The position numbers and the translations under genes were made by a program. Shown here in pieces: positions 45,695-56,007 of a DNA stretch of 64,000 bases. This DNA is from Aphelidium insulamus. Taxonomy: Eukaryota > Aphelidiomycota > Aphelidea > Aphelidiaceae. Position 1 is the stretch's first letter, and every line of letters starts with the position of its first letter. The notes below the pieces were generated by a model. It had not been told where the DNA came from, did no database searches, and worked only from the letters and a program-made list of their open reading frames with translations. Location of the stretch: NCBI GenBank assembly GCA_036784855.1, contig JAZDSV010000003.1, positions 452,001 to 516,000 of the forward strand, given 5' to 3'.

Positions 45695-47077
45695 CTATAG
45701 GTCCCGCAACATTGCAATCGTGCTATTGAGACGCATTTCAGCCACTTCCAACTTGGCGGCGAGTTCCGCAAATGCTTTCAGCGCATCTTTTTCGGCAGCG
45801 CTAAGTAAATCTGGGTCCCTGACAATATCCACGCGTTTAGATTTTTCCAAAAGTGCGCTTCGTTTCTCCAGTTCCGCAAAGCGGCGGCATTTCAGATTAA
45901 CCATGATACAACAAGCACGCTGCAGCACCGCAGTCTTGCATGTTGGTGCGATCCGCCACAAAAACATTGTCCGCGCCGGCATTCGATCAGCGGTGCGCGG
46001 TACCTCCTGAATCTGTACAAAACCATACTGGAGCAACCTGAATAGCCGCTCCCGAGTCTCCTTGGGAGTGATCAGGGCGACTTTAGAGATCTGCAAACGC
46101 GATTGCTGTTTATACGGCTATTTATGACATGGCAATAGACCTACACCCTTCTCGTCCAATACGGATTTTCGGTGCAAAATCCTGAAAATACGAGACGATA
46201 TCGCACCCTCCGTTTCTTGGATGAAGATTTCGATAATTTTCTGAGCAATTCGTCTGGCCACAACGTTGAAATCTTCCGAATTTAGGTACCTATTGCAAAA
46301 ATTGTACATGAAGACCCACCGATAAAGTATTGACCTCCGGAAGACTCGTCCACTTTGGAGAGCGGCCCAGTAGCTCCAGACAGATGATCGACGTAAGATC
46401 GAATCATGTTGACCCGCTCTGAGCGCGTAACATCATCTCCAGCCGAAGCCGAAATGCCACCCACTGGAAAAGTCATTGCGGGAGGCAGGCGAGAGCACAA
46501 CTGGGCAAAACTGATCCGGCCTACAAGCAGATTAGCTGGAAGTAGGACAATACTAGAGAGTCGCGAGTTCAGCTTCGCGTACTTGTTTCCGTATGCAGCG
46601 CCGGATGGGACATTGGCTCAGTGCTGCAGGAAATCACGTGTTTAACGAGCAGACTAGCCGGTTCGTTGACACTTCTACGCACAAAGTCCACCACCGCCTG
46701 CGAGCGGAATTCCACTAGAAAGCGCGGCATGTATACTCGCAACAAATCACTGTCATTCAGTGCGGCGTCGCCCGCGTCCAGTCCGGCGATATTCACCTCG
46801 GCAATCTTGCGTTTCTGGCCGGCGTGGCGCGTTTCGTCAAACACTGCCGACTTTGCACTCGGACGCCGACCAGACTTCAGGGTGGACATTAGCGTTAGCG
46901 AGTCGGTGGTGGCCACATAGCGCTCGTGTTCAGCAAATGCGCGGTCTTGAGATGTGACAAAGTGTTGCGCTGTGCATCGAACCAACAATTTTTCCCGCAG
47001 CAACTTTTCCACCATTTCCCGCGCCGCTCCTGCCACGCCACATTGGCAAGTGGAAAACATACATACACATACACAAC

Positions 47078-47109
<32 letters not shown>

Positions 47110-47680
47110 CTACGTGTGTGTACCTTTAGCGCCGCCAACTTGGATGAGCACGGCGTGTACCGACGTCACTCCCGACAGCAAGACAGCCCGGACGACCGCT
47201 CTGGCCTGATGGTGGGTGCATGAGAAGAATTAGAGGAGGACGACTGATATATATATATATATATATATATGTATTTATATATATATAGAAGATATGTACA
47301 TACCACATCCCCATAGAGTGTCTGCGCAGCCGAGAGCGCCGCCGGATAGTGCATTACCCACCAAACCGCATCCAGCTCAAGTGTGTACGAGGCCAGAGAC
47401 TGCCCGGCTGCAACTGCGTACGTCACCAGACCATGCTGGATAAGGATGCGGAGTGCGATGCGGCAGGAACGGCGCGAGATCGCCGCGTCGGCGCACGGAG
47501 TAAGCTGGCGCGTTAATTCCACCAACGTAGACCGCCCCAGAGTGCCCAGCGAGACACCGACGGCCTGCAGCGCAGTCAGATTACATGCATCGGCGATGCA
47601 CTGCCACCACTCACCGCGACGGTATCGCCAAAATGTTCGCGCAGGATAGCGCGGCAGAGGCGCAGTTGCGCGCCCGACAT
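45695..47680 (-). CDS. RPC82: RNA polymerase III subunit C82/RPC3
   Basis: The start at 47680 reads MSGAQLRLCRAILREHFGDT, and a 50-base intron leads to AVGVSLGTLGRSTLVELTRQ (the first winged helix). Next come RIALRILIQHGLVTYAVAAG and YTLELDAVWWVMHYPAALSA. Following exons hold ALIQVGGA-type sequence, MVEKLLREKLLVRC, VYMPRFLVEFRSQAVVDFVR, and the last exons ISKVALITPKETRERLFRLL and VQIQEVPRTADRMPARTMFL, with a C-terminal coiled coil. The winged-helix order and the TRERLFRLLQYGFVQIQEVP segment match RPC82, part of the Pol III initiation trimer. Two introns hold TA microsatellites (about 47075-47110 and 47249-47285). The start is only 10 bases from the DCTN5 start on the other strand. Confidence 0.88.
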
Positions 47681-47690
47681 TTCTTCTTAA

Positions 47691-48612
47691 ATGTCTGCAA
47701 TCCACGATGGTGGCGCTACTGTATCAGCAGCAGCAGCCGACGCCGCCGCCCCGTCCTACATCGTCACCGAGTCTGGCAACAAGATAAGCCGCGGTGCATT
47801 CATATGCGGCAGCCAGAACATTGTCATGGGTGGCAAGGTGCGTGTGGTGCAACGTATGCTGGTCCGCTCTCGCACCAACCCTGACCATCGCGCATTGCAC
47901 AGTCCATCGTGGAGTCCGGTGCTACACTGCGCGGTGATCTACGGCGCACTGTGCCATCAGCTCCGAGTGGCGGCACCGCGGCACTGGCCATATCGATGGG
48001 TGCGCATTGTGTGGTTCGCAGTGGTTCCACGCTCCAGCCGCCGTGTCGCCAGTACAAGGGCGCTTCTCAATACTACCCGCTCCGAGTGGGAGAGTGTGTC
48101 GTTATTGAACGAGAATGTACGGTGGAAGCTGCAAGTATCGGCAGTCACGTGTACATTGGCCGTGACTGCGTAATCGTAAGTTCGCTACTGCTTGCACCAA
48201 GTACATACTCACTCTCCAACCACACATCCAACTATGTATAGACGGACATCCGTCCAATGCTCACATACATATATGGATATATATATATATATATATATAT
48301 ACACAACATACATACACTCATATATACACACACACACATATATATAGCTGTTAACTGGCAGGGAAAATTCGTTGTAATTCGCGACTGCTGCTACATCGAG
48401 CCTGGATCCATCATTGCTCCAAACACGGTTTTGCCAGCGTTTACGCACTACGCCGGCAGTCACGCGGGTAAGTTGTCAATTGGCAAAAATGCGTTGCGCT
48501 AACATCATCCGTGCTTGAAGGTAACCGCGCAATAAGTGACGCGGCTGAATCAATGCCGGAATATCTGCAGCAATTGACGCGTCAATTGTATAGCGAGCTC
48601 TCCTCAACATGA
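47691..48612 (+). CDS. DCTN5: Dynactin p25 subunit (DCTN5)
   Basis: The start at 47691 leads to YIVTESGNKISRGAFICGSQ then NIVMGGK. The left-handed beta-helix continues with IVESGATLRGDL, ISMGAHCVVRSGSTLQPP, YYPLRVGECVVIERECTVEA and ASIGSHVYIGRDCVIGKFVV, then DCCYIEPGSIIAPNTVLPAF. The hexapeptide pattern and CGSQNIV mark DCTN5, which sits at the pointed end of dynactin. Introns: 47837-47901, about 48176-48357 (with a TA/CA microsatellite), and 48468-48520. The C-terminal exon reads NRAISDAAESMPEYLQQ to the stop 48610-48612. Confidence 0.92.
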
Positions 48613-48766
48613 ATACAATACAATATATGTTTATACAGTAATGTAATGTTGGCACATGCTGTATAACAAATATGTACAGTGCTGTACATGAAGTGTAGAC
48701 ACATTCCGTATGTACAGGAAACATTATGAAGGAGAAATAATTGTAAGACAAAGAAGTCACTGCAAA

Positions 48767-49209
48767 ATGAGCATGGATTTTCGCATAGCTGCTCGCTCCG
48801 ATTCCCGTTTACAGGCGCGAAAATGCATCCAGCAATTGAGGGTGGGTGCGGGACACGGTATATATATATATATTATATGCATAATGATATGTATGATGTA
48901 TACGAGGAGTAACGCGTCACAGTGCACGCCAACTAGCAGCATTACTATTCGATCAGTGGGAGGCCGCGGCGCCATCGACAAGACTGTGGCGGTAGCAGAG
49001 TTAGTAAAGCGCGACATAACTGCACCATTAGAACAAACGACGCGGATTTATAACGATGCATGTGTTGCAGCGCCACTGGACGCCAATGACTCGCTGGACA
49101 GGTAGATACAAACGGCTCTTTTTTGTCGGACGCCGGCTTATATTCTAGCATTATCGTCACGCAAAGCATTCCCTCAATAGCCATAACGTTAAGTTTGGTT
49201 GGCGATTAA
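48767..49209 (+). CDS. Alba-fold protein (Rpp25/Pop6-like)
   Basis: Three exons: MSMDFRIAARSDSRLQARKC and IQQLR; after an intron with a TA repeat, SSITIRSVGGRGAIDKTVAV then AELVKRDITAPLEQTTRIYN; and after a second intron (GTAGAT...TTCTAG), IIVTQSIPSIAITLSLVGD with stop 49207-49209. The G-x-G-x-A-I-x-K-T-V-x-V-A-E phrase and the final P-S-I-x-I-x-L-S strand define the Alba fold of the Rpp25/Pop6 group. Those proteins bind RNA in RNase P/MRP. A translation- or chromatin-linked Alba is possible. Length is about 105 residues. Confidence 0.75.
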
Positions 49210-49286
49210 TACTATCATTTCAGACGTCCGATGATGTGGTTACTTCAAGTTAATATACAGAGTACACTGATAAAAGGTGTGCGTGC

Positions 49287-49409
49287 ATGCTTTTACTCAA
49301 ATTGGATGTGCAGAAGGTGCTAATGGCCGCCGTCTACTTGTTTGCCTTCTTCTTCTTTGTGAATATCTGTGTGCTGATGCCACCTACGCATAATGAATCG
49401 TGTCATTGA
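49287..49409 (+). CDS. Possible 40-residue membrane protein
   Basis: A short complete frame begins MLLLKLDVQKVLMAAVYLFA and continues FFFFVNICVLMPP, giving one clear transmembrane helix. It ends 31 bases before the stop of the convergent TH1 gene. It could be a small organelle-membrane subunit, or chance. No family recognised. Confidence 0.25.
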   Translation: MLLLKLDVQKVLMAAVYLFAFFFFVNICVLMPPTHNESCH

Positions 49410-49439
49410 GGGTATGAATCTGAATAAATGCAGTGCGTG

Positions 49440-50379
49440 CTACGCACCCTCGACATTTGTAAAGAGAATTTCTCGCACCACAGACTCGTCAATTCGATAC
49501 TCAAAACTGTTGGCGAACGTGACCGCCAACGGGGCACCCACACATTTTTCGAAATTCTCTTTTATCCTGGTGATAATTTCCGTCTTTTTGTTGCTGACCA
49601 TCAAGTAGTCCTTTTCCGCAAGTTAACGGGGATAAAAACACATAAACACACTCACACACACACACACACATATTTATATATATTTATATATACATATGCA
49701 TATGTCTATGTATATATACAGACATATACATAAAACCTCACACGTACATATTCCGAGGGAACGTGCAGACAGAAAAAGTTGTCTGGCAGAGTGCTCATGC
49801 TGCATGCGCCCAAGTTCTTGAGCAGAATTCGCCTCTTCACTTTGTGGCTGCTGGGATCAATGTTGTAGATGGCATTCTCTGATATGAGCAGAATGCGTTC
49901 CTGCATCTTGTTGCGCTTGTTGATTTTGATCACGATGTCGCTGAATACGATGGAGTTGTCACCTGTCCATTAGTGCTGAATATATGTATATAATATACTT
50001 TTAACATATAATATCACTTTGTGCATTTGTTATGTATATATAAATGTATATAGGCATAAAACATACCATTCTTGGCCAGAATCTTGAGAATGGCCGACTG
50101 AGTGGTCAGTGACAGGTAGTCGCCCATAAAAATCTTGGCGGCACTAGATTTACGGCGCTCCTTGTGGCCGAGAAACCTTTTCTCGCCGTCAGTGGATGGC
50201 ACGGCAACGTTCGCGCTTGTAGTAGACGCGGAATTAATGGCGGCACCCTCCTGGTTGGAGGTGACCCACTGCGCGTTGTCATCGTCCGCAGATGACGGCG
50301 GCTCGCCCAAGCTGGCGCTAGAGTTGTACTGCGACTGCGACTCGCTCATTTGTGTAATCGCGCTACTAAAGATTGCCAA
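49440..50379 (-). CDS. Stand-alone myosin-I TH1 tail domain protein
   Basis: The N-terminal 60 residues are Ser/Ala/Asn-rich. The TH1 domain then reads HKERRKSSAAKIFMGDYLSL, SAILKILAKNG, and, after an intron, NSIVFSDIVIKINKRNKMQE and RILLISENAIYNIDP. These are followed by KRRILLKNLGACSMSTLPDN and FFCLHVPSEYD. The last exon gives DYLMVSNKKTEIITRIKENF then VTFANSFEYRIDE, and the stop is at 49440-49442. This is the lipid-binding tail of class I myosins. No motor, IQ or SH3 segment is present, and neighbours in both directions are other genes, so the domain stands alone. It probably binds acidic phospholipids. A CA/TA microsatellite fills the intron at about 49640-49735. The start could be 50379 or the Met at 50349. 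Confidence 0.8.
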
Positions 50380-50658
50380 CGGTGCGCGATGATGAGCGTT
50401 GAGGGTTTTGCGTGTGCGAGACCAAGTGCACGCGCGTGTGTGTAGTATGTGCCTCTGTGTGTGCGGGCAGGCGGCGAAGGCAGAACAAGTGAGTGATTAA
50501 CTGAATTGAGGCAATCGCGCCGCCGCAGTCAGCCAGGCACGGCGCCTCCTGATTCGTCGGCTGTTGCGTTGGTTGATTGCATTATTAATTACATTATACT
50601 TATATTTATATTACATTATATTTATTTTAATTAAGTACATTATATTTATATATCGCTA

Positions 50659-50713
<55 letters not shown>

Positions 50714-50737
50714 AACTACATACAGTTAATTCCGACT
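50380..50737. other. Spacer with CA and TA microsatellites
   Basis: The spacer is upstream of the TH1 gene. It contains AT-rich sequence at 50570-50660, a pure (CA)n run at about 50662-50700 and (TA)n to 50713. No gene seen. Confidence 0.7.
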
Positions 50738-51248
50738 CTATTTACCTACTGCGACGTCTGCATCCCGAGAAAACCCTCCAGTGGCGGGAAATGACCCCGA
50801 GTCAACGCCGTCTCCCGTAAATATCGCCTTCCGCGTAATCGCAGATATCTTTTCGACAGTCCGGTTCCAGAGACCGCCAAAATGCCGAGTGGGACTTACA
50901 CTACTTCTGCCCTTCCTGGCTCGTGCCGGTGAGCTCCAGCAGTTTGCTCCATAGTACCGTGATTTAATGATGCGGCGGAGCCTTCCGGAGGTCAGTGTTA
51001 AGTTGTTCCAGGAGTCGACATGAGGTGAAAGTGTGGATACGCTTGCGCCAAAGGCGCTTATGATCTTCTCGTTACCGAGTGCAACTGAATGTTGCTGAGG
51101 TGCTTGCTGACCGCTATTGTGCCGCCAGGGTACACGGTACTCCCGCCCTCCCCTACAGCATCGGGTCTGCCCAACTGACACTTGGCTGCACGGAGTGGTT
51201 AATTCCGGCTGACCATATCTTCATACACGCCGCTGTGACACGGACATG
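50738..51248 (-). CDS. Hypothetical gene, exon structure unresolved
   Basis: One frame is open for 147 codons (50738-51181), basic and Ser/Arg/Gly-rich. It could be extended by a short exon from an ATG near 51248 (MSVSQR) across a 43-base intron (GTGTAT...GTGCAG). Other frames of the same strand hold pieces that look at least as protein-like: VGEGGSTVYPGGTIAVSKHL at about 51150-51090, and LWSKLLELTGTSQEGQK near 50955-50900. I therefore cannot say which exons are used. No family recognised. Confidence 0.3.
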
Positions 51249-51254
51249 TTAAAC

Positions 51255-51288
<34 letters not shown>

Positions 51289-51320
51289 GTGACATTTAAG
51301 TTGACTATTACTGACATGTA

Positions 51321-51644
51321 CTATTTAGGCTTGTCTTGCAGCCAGGGGACGCGCACAAAGACCGATGTGCCGCGAGACCGACCGTGGTTCCGCCGCCAGC
51401 TGGCCACTTGCTGCTCCACCTTTTGCGAGTGTTGCACGGGGTTGCGCGGCACCGCATCGCGTATGAGATTATTCACCGACATGCCCGCCTTGTCCGCCTT
51501 GTGCTGAATGCGCCCGGCATACGTATCCAGAATCCGCTTGGCACCAGCGGACACGGCCGGTGTGGCCAGCGCAGACTTTAGCCGCGATGGTGCAGATGCC
51601 GCAACTGCCGATGCCGAGAATGCGCGGCGCATAATGTTGTCCAT
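51321..51644 (-). CDS. Hypothetical mitochondrial protein
   Basis: This single-exon frame of 107 residues starts MDNIMRRAFSASAVAASAPS, or MRRAFSASA a few codons in. That is rich in Arg, Ser and Ala and lacks acids after the first residues, as in a mitochondrial presequence. The mature part is basic (SASWRRNHGRSRG-like stretch) and ends VPWLQDKPK. I do not recognise the family. It is divergent from ERB1 with 40 bases between starts. A TA repeat at 51259-51284 lies just beyond its 3' end. Confidence 0.45.
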   Translation of the reverse strand: MDNIMRRAFSASAVAASAPSRLKSALATPAVSAGAKRILDTYAGRIQHKADKAGMSVNNLIRDAVPRNPVQHSQKVEQQVASWRRNHGRSRGTSVFVRVPWLQDKPK

Positions 51645-51684
51645 CTGAACTAGAGGAAAAAATTAAAAAATATATATCCATACA

Positions 51685-54132
51685 ATGGTGGAATACTCTG
51701 ATTTCGGCAGCGACGGCGACGCGTCCGATTTGCTGCTGTCCGAGGTGTCATCGACAGGGTCTGCTGCCAGTGAGAATGGCGGTGGTGGTGAGAGCAGTGG
51801 CGCAGAGGGCGGCATAGACGCGGCGGCGCTGCGAAAACGATACTTGGCGCCTAGCGACGGCGAGTCGGATGGCGACGATGACTTTGTACGTGTCTGCCGC
51901 GTGTCTCTGTCTGCCTATACGCGTAGTTTATACGTGACTGTGATAGTTGTGCGCAGTGCGTGGGTGTAGGTGTATGCAAATGTATATTATTGCACAGATA
52001 CCACTAGTTATACTGCAGTGCATCTTGTATAGTGCCATATGCACTATGTTATCTTTCTCCCTATAAATATATAATATATATATACTTATATATATATTAT
52101 ATAATATATATATACTTATATATGTGTATGTGTGTACATGTATGTCTAACAAAGACCCGGGCAGGGCGGACTGCCGCATACGCTGGTGGGCAATGTGCCG
52201 CTAGAATGGTACGACGACATGCCGCACATTGGCTACGACATTGACGGGCGACGCGTGATGAAGCCTGCCACCGCGGATGAGCTAGAGTCCTTCCTGGCCA
52301 AGATGGACGATCCGGCACACTGGCTCACATTCCGTGACAGCGTTGGACAGCGAGATGTCACGCTGACCGCCGCGGAGCTCGAGTTGCTGCAGCGTGTGCA
52401 GCGGGGACGCTTCCCCGACACGGAGGCGGATCCGCATGCACCCTGGGTGGACTTTTTCACGCAGGATGTCATGCAGCAGCCACTGACCGCGGTGCCGGAG
52501 CCCAAGCGACGCTTCATCCCCTCCAAATGGGAACACAAGCGCGTGATGAAGATTGTGCGCGCTATCCGCGCCGGCGTTATTGTGGCCGGTAGCAAAGCTG
52601 CAGGCAGTGCCGTCGCGGCCACCGCGCAGCCACCCGTCTACAATCTATGGAGTGAAGAGGATGCCGCGACGGATGAGGCCGCGGCCGAGGCCCGTCGCTC
52701 CCACCCCATGCACATTGCGGCGCCCAAAATGCGCCTGCCCGACACCAGCGAGTCGGTTAACCCGCCCGCGGAACATTTGCCCACCGACGACGAGCGCAAG
52801 CAGTGGCTCCAGCAGAGTGCCGAAGACCGCGACCGCAACTACCTGCCCAGCCGGTACGAGAGCTTGCGCGCCGTGCCCGGCTACCCGCGATTCATCCAGG
52901 AGCGTTTCGCCCGCTGCCTGGACCTGTATCTGTGTCCGCGTGTACACAAGAAGCGCCAGGTGGATCCGGAAAGTTTGCTGCCGTCGCTGCCCGACCCCGC
53001 CGACCTGGAGCCGTATCCAAAGCAGCTGGCAATGGAGTACACTGGCGGCCACTCGGGACGCGTCGTCGCGTGCTCCATCGATCCGACCGGGCAGTGGCTC
53101 GCGTCTGCCGGAGACGACTGTCGGCTGTGTCTGTGGGAGATTGTTAGCGGGCGGCTGGTGCAACGTTGGAATTTTGGGGATGAAGTGGCGGCCGTCGCGT
53201 GGAATCCAGTGTGTGACGTCGCCATTCTGGCCGTGGCCGTCGGCAGTAAAGTGCACTTGATCGTGCCAACTACCGTAGCGTCCACACCTCTGCTGGACAG
53301 TACCGAGGCGGTGCTTACGGCGGCCGTGGATGCCCAGTCCAGCGATAGTGGTAGCGCGGCGCGGTCGAGCACAGTGTGCTGGGAAGATGTGGCTGCCCAG
53401 CAGCGCGACGAAGGATACAGACACACTATTGGCCATGGACACGCAGTCACATGCATTACCTGGCACCGTCGAGGCGATTACTTTGCCGCTGTCTGCGCCG
53501 CAGGTTAGTGTGGGAGAATTTTTTTGAAAGTACCAAGGTAACCAATGACAGGAGGCGCTAATGCCGTGCAAATTCACCAGTTGTCCCGGCGCCAGACTCA
53601 GTGCCCGTTCACAAAATCCAAAGGCGCCGTGCAAAGCGTCCTATTCCACCCCAGCAAGCCGTTTCTGTTCGTTGCATCACAGCGCTACGTGCGCGTCTAC
53701 AATCTGATCCGGCAAGAGTTGCACAAGTGTCTGCAGCCCGGTGCCAAGTGGATATCTTCCATGGACGTACACCCACAAGGCGACAACGTCATCATTGGCA
53801 CGTACGACAAGAAGGTTTGCTGGTTCGACATGGATCTGAGTGTGGACCAGCCGTACAAGACGTTGCGCTACCACAACTTTGCCGTGCGCCACGTCGCCTA
53901 TCACCGGCGCCATCCGCTGTTTGCCAGTTGCAGCGATGACGGCAGTGTGCACGTATTCCACGGAATGGTCTACGGCGACCTGATGCAGAACCCGCTGATT
54001 GTCCCCGTTAAGATATTAAAGTGTCAGGAGCGACAGGAAGGTGGCCTTGGCACGCTGTGGTGCCAGTTTCACCCCTACCAGCCATGGCTGTTTAGCTGCG
54101 GCTCTGACGGTATAATCAAGATGTTTTCCTGA
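51685..54132 (+). CDS. ERB1: ERB1/BOP1, ribosome biogenesis WD40 protein
   Basis: Exon 1 is acidic ([14 protein letters not shown]) and is followed by a 270-base intron containing a TA microsatellite (acceptor near 52164). The BOP1 N-terminal domain reads [20 protein letters not shown], then GRRVMKP and [39 protein letters not shown] and [20 protein letters not shown]. The WD40 propeller starts [20 protein letters not shown] and continues after a 49-base intron (53504-53552) with [20 protein letters not shown] to [17 protein letters not shown]1 acts with YTM1 and NOP7 in 27S pre-rRNA processing for the 60S subunit. Length is about 710 residues. The coding sequence is markedly GC-rich, unlike DRC7 or ROCK. 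Confidence 0.95.
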
Positions 54133-54175
54133 GGTCTGACCATAAGATCACGGCAATAGATTTCTGTGCTAGACC

Positions 54176-54212
<37 letters not shown>

Positions 54213-54277
54213 CCATAGTTACAACACTTCTATTTCAGCAAGCGCACCGTTGCATGTTCTAAAGAGGGCAAATAGCC

Positions 54278-55811
54278 TCAGCGTCTTCGCGGTTTGAATA
54301 CCAGCACCAGTAGCAGGACGGCAATCAGAAGTCCCAGACCGATAAACAGCAACTTGCCTTGGGCCTTCTTTTGGTAGTCTTCTCCCTGCCACCGGCATGA
54401 GTGTAAACGTACATACACACAAATATAGCTAAACTTCACACCTACCACCACCAGTTCCTTGTGTGCTGCCTTCACGCTGACAGACACCTGCTCAATGTTG
54501 TAGTCGATGCGGTCCAAGAGCGTGCCCTGGTCAATGACCATTGTTTGCAGGTCGCGAAATATTTCCGCCAGCTGGTAAATGGACTTGGCCACGTCGTTGA
54601 TCTCTTGTGAGCGTTCCTCGATCTTGCGTTCGTTATTGAACACGACTTCCAGTTGCTGCTGTGTGAAGCCCTGCACGACACGGAAATCCGGATTAACAGA
54701 TGAAAGGTAAGATTGCGCACGTATGAGACATCCAAGAGATAGTGCAGCACGTGTTGAGACGACAAGTACCAACAGTACAGCAACAGCGAAATAGTACCAA
54801 CCATGTTCATTGGCTTGGAGGCGTCACCGCCAAAGTCAGCAGAGGAATCACCGTCCAGTCCAAGAATGTCGGCTGCGGCAGCGGCTGGTGCACCTTTGGC
54901 ACGGCCGCGCAACTCTGCAGGGGGGCAACAATGATAAGAGTAGCTGACAGGGAATGTTGTGGTTGTGGCACCAACTCTGCAAATAGGACGCCTGCGATTT
55001 GCGAAACTGGGCCGACATATCCTGCAGCTTGGTGGCGAGAGATATTTGCACGTTCTTGCCCATGCGCTCCTCTTGCGCCACGCCGGCTCTCCGACTCTGC
55101 CCCGCAATCTGTTTCAACTTGAGCTGGCACTGGTGGAATTGCTGCACAATGAGCCGTCAGCAACCTTGCACGTATACGCATACAATATATACATATACAC
55201 ATACAATATATATATATATATATATATATACACTACAGATATTGTATTTAGAGAACTACTACAATACATGGTAATTACAGTTGTGATGGTCTGCGAGAGA
55301 GACTCGATGGACTCTTCGGCGGCGCGCACATCGCCAAAGCCTGGCAGCAGATTCTTCTTGTGCATCTGCTCCACCTGGGCCACTGTGTCACACGACGTCA
55401 GAGCAAGTTGCATGCAGTATGTACGCCTGGTGTGCGCGCGTACTATTGTGCCTGATGCGCTCCATCTCCTCCTCCACCTCGGCCACCATGTCCAGCCTGC
55501 TCCGGCGTCAGAGTCATCTGTATTCTTGTCCACACATACACACACATAGACACACACACACACACACACACACACCACTGTGGAGGTAGCGCCGTCATCT
55601 CAATGGTGAAGGAAGGGGCGGCGGCGGCGGCGCCCGATCCATCTCCCAGTGAGCTGCCCGCCATGCCGGCTGCACCACTCAGTAGGCCCGCCTTTTGCTC
55701 GGCATCGATGCCCAGCGGGGCCGTGCGTTGTCGCGCAGCACTGCTCCGACCCCCACCGCCGTACGAGTTGCGGTACTGTGTGAAGAGCGCTGTCCGGTCG
55801 CGGGTCGCCAT
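54278..55811 (-). CDS. TLG2: Tlg2/syntaxin-16 t-SNARE
   Basis: The start at 55811 (MATRDRTALFTQYRNSYGGG) resembles Tlg2/syntaxin-16 N-termini. Then come a Gly/Ala-rich linker, LPPQW, an intron with a CA repeat, and the Habc helices over several exons (EEMERIRH, VEQMHKKNLLPGFGDVR, LATKLQDMSAQFRKSQASYL). The SNARE motif reads EINDVAKSIYQLAEIFRDLQ then TMVIDQGTLLDRIDYNIEQV with the zero-layer Gln in RDLQ. After an intron it ends EDYQKKAQGKLLFIGLGLLI, a tail anchor, and RRR. The EDYQKK phrase identifies the Tlg2 branch. It serves endosome-to-TGN fusion. A (GT)n tract lies 9 bases upstream of its ATG. Confidence 0.9.
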
Positions 55812-55817
55812 TTCGCT

Positions 55818-55820
<3 letters not shown>

Positions 55821-55870
<50 letters not shown>

Positions 55871-55880
55871 GTATCTGTGC
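55821..55880. repeat. (GT)n microsatellite in the TLG2 5' leader
   Basis: About 22 perfect GT units run from 55821 to 55865, then imperfect GT. They begin 9 bases upstream of the TLG2 start codon, so they must lie in the leader or core promoter (as AC repeats in the transcript). Confidence 0.9.
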
Positions 55881-56007
55881 GTGCATATCTGGGGCTAAAA
55901 TGGTGCGTTGACCGCGGGCTGTGTCCTTGGCCGCAGTGCGCCCCGCTGTGCACAGCCAGACAACAACAAACCCCCGGCTAACCAACTCTCTCTATCGCTA
56001 GTTCGGG

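Noticed and set aside
52645-53634. 329-codon open frame antisense to ERB1
   Set aside because: It is a by-product of GC-rich codon use in ERB1. The plus strand encodes clear BOP1 and WD40 motifs, and the antisense product matches nothing known.
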